Below the pieces are notes generated by a model that was not told the DNA's origin, did no database searches, and worked only from the letters and a program-made list of their open reading frames with translations. From positions 85,191,528 to 85,255,527 of the forward strand of contig CM034312.1 of assembly GCA_019925795.1 (NCBI GenBank): a stretch of 64,000 bases of DNA. Reading direction: 5' to 3'. This document shows, piece after piece, positions 54,496 through 64,000 of this stretch (the first letter of the stretch is position 1; every line of letters starts with the position of its first letter). The translations under genes and the position numbers were made by a program. The DNA is from Dendrobium chrysotoxum. Its lineage: Eukaryota > Streptophyta > Magnoliopsida > Asparagales > Orchidaceae.

Positions 54496-57400
54496 ATGGC
54501 TCCTACGGATAATAGTCTCGATGGTAGATATCTTAAAGAATCCTCCAAGAAGTCCCTTCATTTTTCAACTATATTCTCTCAGACTGAAGAAGATCCTCAT
54601 CCGACCTTTATCAGCGCCCTTCTACTAGAAGATCAAGGGGAGGGAGTAAAAGAACTCCTCTGTGAATTCAGGGATTGCTTTGCCCGGACATATGCTGTGA
54701 TGCTCCAGCTTATCCCCTGATGTAGCTGTTCACAGATTAACCATCAAACCAGATGCAACACCAGTCAAACAAGCTCCAAGGAGAATGAGATTGGAGATTG
54801 AGGAACAGGTGATTGCAGAAACGAAGAAGCTCATAGATGCGGGCTTCATCCGAGAAGAAAAATATGCCGATTGGATCGCCAATATTGTTCCCGTGAAGAA
54901 GAAGAACGGTCAGATATGTATCTGTATTGATTTCAGGGACCTCAACAAGGCGTGTCCAAAAGATGATTTTCCGCTGCCTGTATCCGAACTCTTGGTAGAC
55001 AATACATCAAACTATGACGTGTTCTCCTTTATGGATGGATCATCGGGATACAATCAGATCAAGATGGCGCCCGAAGATGAAAAGCATACATCATTCAGAA
55101 CACCCATCGGCATTTTCTGTTACACGGTCATGCCCTTCGGCTTGAAGAACGCTGGTGCCACCTACCAACGGGCGATGACCCATATCTTTGATGAATTAAT
55201 ACATCAGAAGGTCGAGTGCTATGTAGACGACTTGGTCGTTAAGAGCATAAACCGAAAAGATCATTTAAAGGACCTGAGGATTGTATTTGAAAGAATAAGG
55301 AAGTTCGATCTGAAGATGAATCATCTCAAATGTGTTTTCGGGGTCTCCTCCGGTAAATTTCTTGGGTATGTCGTTCGCCACCGAGGTATAGAAGTTGACC
55401 CCAATAAGATTAAGGCTATAATAGAGATGCCGCCGCCTAAAAACCTCCGTCAGCTTCGCTCATTGCAAGGACAGCTGGCTTTCATTTGACGGTTCATATC
55501 GAATCTATCGGGTAGGTGCCAGCCATTTTCGAAGTTGATGAAGAAAGATGTCCGCTTCAAATGGGATGCAGAATGCCAGGAAGCGTTTGACAGCATCAAA
55601 AGGTATCTGTTAAATCCGCCCATTCTCGCAGCGCCAATTCCGGGGAAGCCTCTTATTCTGTATACGACAGTACTAGAAGAGTCCCTCGGAGCATTATTGG
55701 CCCAACACAATGAAGAAGGCAAAGAGAATGCACTTTATTATATCAGTCGGAGATTAATCGGAGCAGAGATACGTTATTCTCCGATTAAAAAGCATTGTCT
55801 AGCGTTGATTTTCACAGTTCAGAAACTCCGCCACTATATGCTCTCCCACAAAATCACCTTGATATCAAAGATCGATCCGCTGAAGTTTTTGATGACAAGA
55901 CCAGCGTTGACAGGTCGTTTAGCAAGGTGGGCAGTGCTATTACTGCAATTTGATATTGTGTATATGCCACAGAAAGCGGTGAAGGGACAAGCTTTGGCAG
56001 ATTTTCTCGCCGCCCATCCAATTCCAGCAGGCTCTCCGCTCAATGATGATTTGCTTGATGAACAAATCATGCAGGTCGAGGAAGAAGAGAAGCTACAATT
56101 TTGGGAGATATATTTTGATGGAGCATCGTTTATCAAGTCTCCCAGACCTCCAAATCTTGCAAAAGCTCAAGCTGGCATCGGTCTTGTCTTTATAGAACCC
56201 GAGGGAGGTATCATGAGATTCTCGTTCAGTTTAACTGAACCTCGGACCAATAATGAAGCCGAATACGAAGCTCTAATAGCAGGACTGGAAATTGCGATTG
56301 GTGTCCAAATCACAAATCTTCAAATCTTCGGTGCTCAACTCGTAATAAATCAAGTCTTGGGTATTTACAAGATTTGCAAACTTGAGTTAGCCCACTATCA
56401 CCGGCGGACCCTCGAGCTCCTAGAGCAAGTGCCAAATGTTAAGATAGCTCGAATCCCTCGAGGGCAAAATGCAAAAGCAGATTGTTTGGCCAAATTGGCC
56501 AAGGAGCTGGCAAATGAAGATAAGAAGATACCTATATTTGTTGCGGTTGAAAATCGTCGAATCTTGGAGCCAGTAATATTGCAATTTCCGCAGGCAGAGG
56601 GACTACTAGATTCAAGCCAGCAGGATATAACCCCAGTTAATCTTCAACCTCCCCAACCAATCGATCTTGAATATCAACATGAAGAAAATCAAGCTCCTAA
56701 GAGAAGACGTAAGGCCAATCTAGTTTCAGAATCATGGTGGTATTGCTTGGATGTTGAAGTCAAAGATGATTGGAGGCGACCATTCATTGATTACTTCAAA
56801 GAAAATAAACTCCCAACAGATAAATTTCTGGCCGCACAAATCAGGAAAAGAGCATTACGATATGCGTTTGTCAACGATACGCTGTACCGACGAGCTTTTG
56901 ATCAAATATGGCTACAATATCTAGGGACCAAGGAAGCCGATAAAGTGGTAGCAGAAGTTCATGAAGGACTCCGCGGAGCACACCAGTCAGGTCCCAAGAT
57001 GGCTGCTAAAATCAAAAGAATGGGTTATTACTGGCCTACGATGGTGAGAGATTGTATCAACCACGCTAAGAAGTGCCACGAATGTCAGATTCACGGTGAT
57101 GTTATTCATCAACCGCCAAATCCACTGCATCCAACGGTAGCATCTTGGCCATTTGAATGTTGGGGCACAGATGTAATTGGGCCAATAGATCCGCCGTCTT
57201 CGGCAGGACACCGCTTTATACTGGCAGCAACAGACTATTTTTCTAAGTGGGCAGAAGCGGCACCATTCAGGGAAGTTACGTCTGAGCACGTGATCAATTT
57301 CTTCACCCACAATGTCGTCTATAGATTCGGTGTACCACGCCGCGTGATCTCAGACAATGGCACAGCATTCAAGAGTACAAAAATCTACAAGTTCGTAGAT

Positions 57401-58021
57401 CGTCACAAGATTGACTGGCGGTACTCGTCTATATATAACCCAAGAGCCAATGGTTTGGCTGAGGCCTTCAACAAGACGCTGGTGAAGTTGTTGAAGAAGA
57501 TCATCACCAAAAATAAGAGAGAGTGGCATACAAAGATGGCAGAAGCATTATGGGCGTACCATACAACCTACAAAACACCAACCAAAACCACTCCTTACTC
57601 ACTAGTGTTCGGGGCTGAAGCCGTCTTAGCACTAGAAGTTGAACTACCATCTCTTCGGGTCGCTATCCAGAATGAACTTACTCAAGAGCAAAATGCTCGG
57701 TTGAGAATGGAGGAGCTCGATGCACTCGACGAAGTTAGATTGCAAGCCCAACAAAACCTAGAAATCTACCGAGGAATGATGGCAAAATCATTTGATCGGA
57801 TGGTGCGCCCTCGATCCTTTCAAGAAGGGGAATTGGTCCTGGTGCTAAGAAGGCCAATCATCCCTCACCGAAAAATTGGTGGTAAATTCGTATCCAATTG
57901 GGAGGGTCCCTTCGTCATCGAGAAGGTGTACCAAGGAGGAGCCTACCAGCTTATCGATCTGCACGGTCAGAGGCCCATGCCGCCGATCAACGGTCGACAC
58001 CTGAAGAAGTACCATGCGTAA
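54496..58021 (+). pseudogene. Element D pol: RT, RNase H, archaeal-type RNase H, integrase; one stop, one frameshift
   Basis: 54496-54720 encodes the linker before RT (ending EFRDCFARTYAVM), then shifts frame by one base near 54713. From 54785 the frame is continuous for 1079 codons to the TAA at 58019, apart from one TGA at 55487-55489 in a codon where the family has arginine (a CGA-to-TGA change). Domains: RT with YVDD at 55220-55231; RNase H (ILYTTVLEESLGALL; a mutated first aspartate, T-T-V-L where TSDxAL-like is usual); a second, archaeal-type RNase H (IYFDGAS, TNNEAEYEALIAGL); integrase HHCC zinc finger (EGLRGAHQSG ... CHECQIHG); catalytic core D546, D607, E643 of the second open part (spacing 60 and 35); GPFVIEKVYQGGAYQL tail. 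Two RNase H domains identify the Tat clade. Near-intact but not translatable as it stands. Confidence 0.88.
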
Positions 58022-58156
58022 AATTGCTCAAGGAAATGTTATATTTAATGAATTGTGTATTTCATGCATATTTATATACACTTTACATTCTACATTTTTG
58101 AAATTCTCTTGTGTTGCAAGAATGCATTTCAAAATCACCCTGCAGGACAGGGGGCA

Positions 58157-58220
58157 TTTTAAATATTTATTTGGGTCAACATCGTGCTTCGCGCCGAGAT
58201 CCCCAAATAAATATTTAAAA
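58157..58220 (+). repeat. Element D hairpin 1
   Basis: TTTTAAATATTTATTTGGG pairs with CCCAAATAAATATTTAAAA across a 25-base GC-rich loop (TCAACATCGTGC...). It is preceded by GACAGGGGGCA. Confidence 0.88.
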
Positions 58221-58274
58221 TCACAAAATCTCAAAATTATTCTATTCTGAAATGTCCCTGCGAGACAGGGGGCA

Positions 58275-58337
58275 TTTTAAATATTTATTCGGTCGACATC
58301 GCGCTGCATGCCGAGATCCCCGAATAAATATTTAAAA
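58275..58337 (+). repeat. Element D hairpin 2, with a paired base change
   Basis: TTTTAAATATTTATTCGG pairs with CCGAATAAATATTTAAAA. Relative to hairpins 1 and 3, one T-A pair has become C-G on both arms. The loop (TCGACATCGCGCTGC...) and the GACAGGGGGCA lead are kept. Confidence 0.88.
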
Positions 58338-58541
58338 TCATGAACGCAAATATTCTTTTATACTGAAGAATACAACAAATCCTTTTCAAAGTATGTGCAT
58401 GTGAGCTTCAAAAGATCGAGACACCACCTTCTCCAATGTACCAAGATTTCAAAGGTCAGAAAGAGACTTTTGCAGCTACACACTCTAACAAATTGAGCCA
58501 GAACAACCCGAAGTCTTTCAGCAGCCTGAAGCTTAAGGTTC

Positions 58542-58658
58542 GAATGGGTGTAAGAGGTCGGATCCAACACGCCCAAATATGGCCGGATCGCTGGCAGCTC
58601 CGTCTACTCAATACGCCATAAGAAAGGCCGTAGTAGCGGAACCCCCACTTCGTCAACC
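58542..58658 (+). repeat. 120-bp direct repeat in element D, copy 1
   Basis: From GAATGGGTGTAAGAGGTCGG to GGAACCCCCACTTC, repeated 360 bases downstream with about eight differences. Confidence 0.85.
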
Positions 58659-58901
58659 CGTCAGTAGGGACTGTAAGAAGTACGAAGGCAAATTTGACTC
58701 GATAAGTTCAAGTGATCGTAGTCTACAAAATTCTCCTAATTGACCGGAGAATCAAAGTTCCAATGGGAAGAAGGAATCTCGAGCAACTACCAAATTCGTG
58801 TAGGCTCTAAATCTTCAACCACAGAGGAAGATTCAAAATCTATCAACTTCAGCAAAATCAGCATTGGGAAGCACATTTCCCCTAGCTCAAGTCTGAAGCC
58901 T

Positions 58902-59018
58902 GAATGGGTGTAAGAGGTCGGATCCAACAAGCCCAAATATGGCCGGATCGCTGGCAGCTCCGTCTACTCAACACGCCATAAGAAAGGCCGCAGTAGAGGA
59001 ACCCCCATTTCAGCAACC
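58902..59018 (+). repeat. 120-bp direct repeat in element D, copy 2
   Basis: Matches 58542-58658. Both copies contain AAATATGGCCGGATCGCTGG. Confidence 0.85.
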
Positions 59019-59593
59019 AGAGGACGAAGGGCTGTCAAATCCCAGCTCTCCCGATCTGATGAACTCAGATGACTCAGATTAAAGTCTCCTCAAGTGGTTA
59101 AGGATCAAGATACTACTCAAGTTTGGTACTATCAACCGAATCCAAAACCTGCAAATCCTTCAACAAATCCGTAAAGCATCAAGCAAGGATCGAAGGAACT
59201 TTTCTTCAATAAGTCCACCAAAGCACAAAGCAAAGGACCGAAGAAATCATCCCAAAGTTCGTATAAAACCTGAGGCTGAACTATGAGGATTCCGTCATCA
59301 ACAAGTCCGCTATGCACAAAGCTCTGGACCGATGACTTCTCGCCACTGACCTAAAAAAACCTAAAAGGTTTAGGTCACCGGCATCTACTCCTTCATCAAG
59401 CCCGCCAAAGCAAGAAGCATAGGGCAGAAGGTACAAACCACCTGACAAGTTAACAAAGACAAATCAGATAATCCTCCATCAATGTCCGCAGCACAAAGCA
59501 CAGGACAGAAGGAACCAAAATCTTCGGGAAACTAAAGCTACAAAAAGAAGTATCCTAAATGACATCTACAAATGTCCCTAAAGACTGGGGGCA

Positions 59594-59657
59594 TTTTAAA
59601 TATTTATTTGGGTCGACATCGCGCCGCGTGCCGAGATCCCCAAATAAATATTTAAAA
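59594..59657 (+). repeat. Element D hairpin 3
   Basis: Same stem as hairpin 1 with the loop TCGACATCGCGCCGCGTG..., preceded by GACTGGGGGCA, 1.3 kb downstream of hairpin 2. Confidence 0.88.
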
Positions 59658-60103
59658 TTTCTTGCTAAAATGCAATGGGAGAATGGAAAGTCCTCCGTAA
59701 ACCAAATGTGTTATCATCATAAAGTGCAATCTGAGCAAGATACAACCAGCAAAAGTGACAAATATTACATCAACACATGATGGTGGCAAACAAAAAAAAA
59801 GTGACAATGATATCTACAAGTGTCAGGAGAAGGTATTTTATCACTCTCATATGGATCTCTATTTAACAAGAGCCAACATGTCAATCATGTTATTGACTAC
59901 AAGTGCATCTAAAGATTTACAACGGCATAGAGATGGACTCTCGATGATCTATAGAAAAAGAAAAATAGTGTGTGACATCCAAACAAGCTTTTGGAGATCT
60001 ACAAAATGAGATCCCCTACATGACATCCAGAGTAAATATTTGGAGATCCACAGGGTCAATCATCATACAACAAACGTGATTCGCTCTAGACGCGACAACA
60101 TTT

Positions 60104-60116
60104 GTTGGGGGGCATT
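60104..60116 (+). other. Polypurine tract of element D
   Basis: GTTGGGGGGCATT directly before the 3' LTR start TGTTGACC. The GGGGGCATT part is the same motif that precedes the three upstream hairpins. Confidence 0.75.
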
Positions 60117-61321
60117 TGTTGACCCCCACAACTCAAACCACACATCAAAGGACAAAAAATGATGAATCAAGTAGTGCGCGGGCTAGTCCGACACATCACT
60201 TGAAGGGTTAAATGACCTATGATTGCCAAACGGACGGCGCCGTTGCGATCAAAACATCAAATTCTGCTAGGTCGAGACCCCTCGCAGTCGAATCGGATGA
60301 GATCGGTCAAAAGGGACGACCGACACCTGAAATTAAAACGCAACGCTGATCAAATAATGTCCGATCGCGAAACGGACTGCGTCGTTGTGACCGGAATGTT
60401 GGCAATACTCTAGATGCACTACCAATTTGTTCAATAAAGGTGGTGCACGCAAATCGAGGTAATCCTCATGTAAAAATACACAAATTTATGCCCAAACAAA
60501 GTCCGATCCCGAAATGGACTGCGTCGTTGTGACCGGAATGTTGGCAATACCCTAAATGCACTACCAATTTGTTCAGTTAAGGTGGTGCACGCAAATCGAG
60601 GTAATCCCCGTGTAAAAATACACAAATTTGGGCCCAAACAAAATCCGATCGTGAAACGGATTTCTCCATTGCGATCGAAATATCGCAAATACTTAAAAAC
60701 TACATTTTCTAAGTTCAAATTGGATCATCCGGATTGGTGGCACGGATTTCGAGAAAATTGGACATCGGCGCTACCCAAATGACGTCCGATCGCAAAATAG
60801 ACTGTATCATTGCGATCGGAATGTCGACAATACCCTAAATGCACTATCAATTTATCTAATTTGGTATTCGACAAAATTGGCACGTTGAACGAGGCAAGAA
60901 TGCACGCAAAATGAGGAAACACGTAAATCGATGCAATTTTGACTTTATGTAGTTTTATCATTCTAAATTAAATGCAGAAGTGATGGGGTACTAATATAGC
61001 ATTTTACTTGATAAGGTGTTAACAAAAGGCAGATGCCAAACAGAGAAAAGAAGTCAAATACATTAAATGCTAAGCAGTGCACCTCGTTATGTCAAAATTG
61101 TTTTGTCTGTCAGTCATTCCTCTGGTCAACAGCTGGCCCTAGTCATTGAATAAAAAAAAAAAGCTGGGACTCTTTCGTATAGAGGGGCTTGAAGAGTTCT
61201 CAGCCAAAAAGAGCCTCCTCCCTATCTCCCACCGTCTCTTCTCTATCCTCTGTCCACATGAAGCCCTACACCACTTCCGATTTCCTACATAGTAGCCAGT
61301 GGACATATCTTCCCGTTAACC

Positions 61322-61634
61322 TCTCTGCATGTATCCACTTTTCTTTTGCCTCAACAAATTTTCCAACTTCTTCGACTGAGTTCTCCCGCAGCCAACCTTT
61401 TGCATTGGTTCAACTACTCATCAGTATGCTACATACTTGGCTAGTGCTTCTTCAGAATCGACATGGACAATACAAGCCAGCTTTCCAGAATATGTGGTTG
61501 CTCTTGCAACTATTGTTGGATCTGTTCTTTTCATGATATTTGGTGGTGTCGGGATTGCCAGCCTTCCACTAGGCCTTATATTTTCATTTATCAGGCGTCC
61601 CAAAGCAGTTATCACTCATTCACAATGCATCAAG
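61322..61634 (+). pseudogene. Captured LMBR1-like fragment, right LTR copy
   Basis: Same fragment and same two-base frame break as at 47805-48117, so the damage predates the insertion of this element. Confidence 0.85.
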
Positions 61635-62287
61635 TGAATGCTGCATATATCCAGGTCTCAGCATCCCGCTTCAGGGGGGGGTTGAAGCATTCGACTGGTC
61701 CAAACTCAGCAAGCCGCAACTCCACACATTCCTCTCCTATTCCTTCTTCTGAAATCCTAAAACCTCCAACCAACCAGATTCAAGTTCTTCTGTAGTGAAG
61801 AGACCGGATTTCCCTTGGCTTTCAGTCGTCCAGGCCCTGTCTATGCCAAAACCTCCCGTCTCCCCCGCCACACTCACGATCCGCTCTTTGTAGTCCACAA
61901 CCAGCTGCTGCTTTGCTTTGGTTTTCCCACATCCAAGCCTTTCTAACTTCCTGCTTTATCAGCAAACTTCAATCCACTCTCACAGCAATCTTACCTCCAC
62001 TCCTCTTGAACTTCTTGGTTGACAAGAACAGCTTTTTCCTTGTTGCAGCTGTTTCCCTCACACTTGCCCCTTCATTATATCACACTATCACAGCAAAAGT
62101 CCTTATGCCATCATCTGTTTTTATTCACGTACTGTCATTATACATGTGAAAATCATCTCTCAGTTTCAACTCACATGAAAACAGTTTGCTTTTGCTTTTA
62201 CTTGCACTTAGAATCATTCTAGTGGCTTGTTAGTGGTCTGAAGTCTACAACCTTTTGCCTAGACCTAACTGTTACCCAAAACATCCC

Positions 62288-62540
62288 ACAATATCAACGC
62301 CCCATATGGAGCTGACTGCAGCAAGGAACTCACATGAGCTAACTGATTCAGATGGTTCTCCAAGCATTAAAACATCCAGTCAGCAGAGAAAGAAGGCTTT
62401 TATAGTTATGGGGATTAATACAACATTTAGCAGCAGGAAGAGGCGGGACTCAGCTAGAGAGACCTGGATGCCTCAAGGTGAGAAGCTTCAGCAACTAAAG
62501 CGCAAGAAGGGTATTGTCATGCATTTTATGATTGTTCATA
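62288..62540 (+). pseudogene. Captured beta-1,3-galactosyltransferase fragment, right LTR copy
   Basis: No differences seen from 48771-49023. Confidence 0.85.
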
Positions 62541-62917
62541 GATCCGATTCTTGGAGTTTCCGAGGTCTTCAAAGCTGATACAAATAATGTGAAACTAAAT
62601 CTTGGCGTGGGAGCTTATCAAATAGAAGAACTGCAACCATATGTATGTGCTTAATATGATCAAGGAGGCAGAAAATCTTATGCTGGAGAGAGGAGAAAAT
62701 AAAGAGTTCTGCCAATTGAAGGTTTGGCTGCTTTTAACAAAGGCACTACAGAATTGTTGCTTTGAGCGGATAGTCCTGTTATCTAGCAAGGAAGAGCTAC
62801 CACTGTGCAAAGTCTTTCAGGGACTGGTTCACTTCATCTTGCTGCGGCATTCATACAAAGATATTTCCCTAATGCTAAAGTATTGATATCTTCTCCTAGT
62901 TGGGGAAAACCACAAAA
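62541..62917 (+). pseudogene. Captured aspartate aminotransferase fragment, right LTR copy
   Basis: Same as 49024-49400, including the TATG duplication and both stops, with one T/C difference in the ELL codons. Confidence 0.85.
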
Positions 62918-62949
62918 ACAGGGAAATGGTCCTTCACACATGGTAATGC

Positions 62950-63177
62950 ATGGCTAGAAGCGGAATTCACGATCACCTTAGAGGTGGATTTCACAAATAC
63001 AGTGTGGATGAATGTTACAAATACAGTGTGAATGAATGTTGACATGTTTCACATTTTCAGAAGATGTTGTATGATCAAGGGCAACTTGCTAATGTCTTCC
63101 TGCCACCTTTACAAATGATGCATTTTACTCTTCCATAGCCCGTGATATTCTTGATTATCTAAGGAGAGACATGATTG
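62950..63177 (+). pseudogene. Captured SPATA20-like fragment, right LTR copy
   Basis: Same as 49433-49660, including the 24-base internal duplication. Confidence 0.8.
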
Positions 63178-63360
63178 GGAAAGAAAAGAAAATAAAAAAA
63201 AAAGAGAAAAAGGTGAGTGAAAAAAAAAATACAAAAAAAGGAGCGGAGATTTTTTTGTTTTTGGTGCATTTTGTAAATTTGCAATCGCCTCCGATCTCAA
63301 AGGTATAAATCTCTAAACTCAGATATCTCATTCTCGTCGTTTGCGGCGGACCGGGGAACC

Positions 63361-63700
63361 ACCTATACGCGCTCTCGTAGCACGGTGGGAGGAAAGCCGG
63401 TGCGGCGCCTACGACGAGGTGGGTAATCACCTAAAAATCCTATTTTCGGCGTTTGCGGCGGACCGGAGAACCACCTATACGCGCTCTCGTAGCACGGTAG
63501 GAGGGAGCCCGGTGCGACGCATATGGCGAGGTGGGTAAGCCCTATACACGCTCTTGTAGCGTGGTGGGGAGTCACTTGTGTTCTCGTACGGTTACTTTTT
63601 GAAGACCCCATACACGCTCTCGTAGCGTGGTGGGATGAAAAGATGTATGGTCACGGTGTCACACGACACCAACCATACACGCTCTTGTAGCGTGGTGGGG
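63361..63700 (+). repeat. Hairpin array of LTR D, right LTR copy
   Basis: Same five hairpins as at 49846-50185. Confidence 0.8.
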
Positions 63701-64000
63701 TGGCCCAGTTTCCCAAAGTTTCCCCTAAACGGGGGAGACGCCGGGAGGCTGCCGAAATTTTCAGCGAATCGTGGACTTGACATTGAACATTCAAGCACAA
63801 ATGAACGAATTACAAGGACAATAAGAGACCTTATTTGGACAGCAGGGGACATATTTGGAACTCAAATGAATATTGAACAAATGACATTAAATTTAATCTG
63901 AACTTGGGCATAATTGAAATGATTAATCAATAAAGAAACTTGATTTGAAAGGTAATATAAAATTTCCAATGGAATGGTAAAGAGTTTTCACTCTAATTTG

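Larger units (their letters stand above)
58022..60103 (+). other. Element D 3' untranslated region with structured repeats
   Basis: About 2.1 kb between the pol stop and the polypurine tract without credible genes. It contains three matching hairpins, a 120-bp direct repeat, and about five decayed copies of a unit like AAGTCCGCxAAAGCACAAAG followed by CAxAGGACxGAAGG (59160-59520). A GACCTAAA...TTTAGGTC inverted repeat lies near 59350. Confidence 0.7.
46600..64000 (+). mobile_element. Element D: Tat-lineage Ty3/gypsy element with giant, gene-carrying LTRs (right end outside window)
   Basis: The left LTR starts TGTTGACC at 46600; the same sequence restarts at 60117 after a G-rich polypurine tract. 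60117-64000 matches 46600-50485 with only about four differences plus two small A-tract indels. A primer-binding site at 54067 places the LTR end at 54060, so the LTR would be about 7.46 kb. Pol contains the extra archaeal-type RNase H that marks the Tat (Ogre/Retand) clade. Gag and protease are missing. The element is very young by LTR identity but not autonomous. Confidence 0.88.
60117..64000 (+). repeat. Element D 3' LTR, first 3884 bp (continues beyond window)
   Basis: Matches 46600-50485 at a constant offset of 13517, then 13515 after small A-tract indels near 63190. Differences that I saw include T/C at 47088, C/G at 48141 and T/C at 49242 of the left copy. Identity is therefore about 99.9%. 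Confidence 0.93.

Noticed and set aside
56987..57310. Minus-strand open frames opposite element D pol
   Set aside because: They are antisense shadows of the integrase coding sequence, which has clear family motifs on the plus strand.
46600..64000. The 3.88-kb near-identical pair (46600-50485 and 60117-64000) as a segmental duplication or assembly artefact
   Set aside because: The left copy leads to a primer-binding site, the right copy is preceded by a polypurine tract, and pol lies between in the right orientation, so they are LTRs.

Overview
This window is repeat-rich nuclear DNA of a seed plant, most likely an angiosperm. The evidence is plant-type Ty3/gypsy elements (chromovirus and Tat lineages), a Ty1/copia remnant, RTE and L1 LINEs, Tourist-like MITEs, and pieces of plant genes that carry introns. 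I see no tRNA, rRNA or CRISPR array. Only two host genes are recognisable at their own loci, both on the minus strand.

Layout. 1-6.8 kb holds a degenerate minisatellite, a 0.94-kb inverted-repeat element and three ~120-bp MITEs with TTA target duplications. 6.8-24.8 kb is a DCD-domain gene. Its last two exons (6789-8540, 8645-8761) are separated from the preceding exon (24611-24843) by a 15.8-kb intron. Nearly all of that intron is one chromovirus (element A, 8940-24556, target duplication GAAAT). A second, smaller chromovirus relative (element B, 15915-22997, target duplication GAATG) sits inside A's 3' LTR. 25-31.4 kb has a decayed copia element, inverted-repeat DNA, a GC-rich segment and a minus-strand RTE LINE. 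31.5-36.3 kb is a 2.3-kb tandem duplication, followed by AT-rich and other degenerate tandem repeats. 39.1-40.1 kb has the last two exons of a Nudix hydrolase gene. 41-46.6 kb has L1 and RTE LINE remains, one of them broken by a solo chromovirus-type LTR (element C, target duplication ATGCT).

46.6-64 kb is a young Tat-lineage gypsy element (element D). The two LTRs are almost identical over the 3.88 kb that can be compared. The left LTR appears to be about 7.46 kb, from TGTTGACC at 46600 to ACA at 54060, just before a primer-binding site. Each LTR carries a same-orientation string of host gene fragments: LMBR1-like protein, beta-1,3-galactosyltransferase, aspartate aminotransferase and SPATA20-like thioredoxin-domain protein. 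D keeps pol (RT, RNase H, archaeal-type RNase H, integrase) with one stop and one frameshift, but has almost no room for gag and protease.

The two observations most worth following are (1) the transduced gene mosaic inside the giant LTRs of D, and (2) a small open reading frame inside the LTRs of A, B and C. It is conserved at the protein level between three clearly diverged LTR families, which is unexpected for LTR sequence. The order of insertion is readable: A entered the DCD intron, then B entered A; the near-identity of D's LTRs makes D the youngest.
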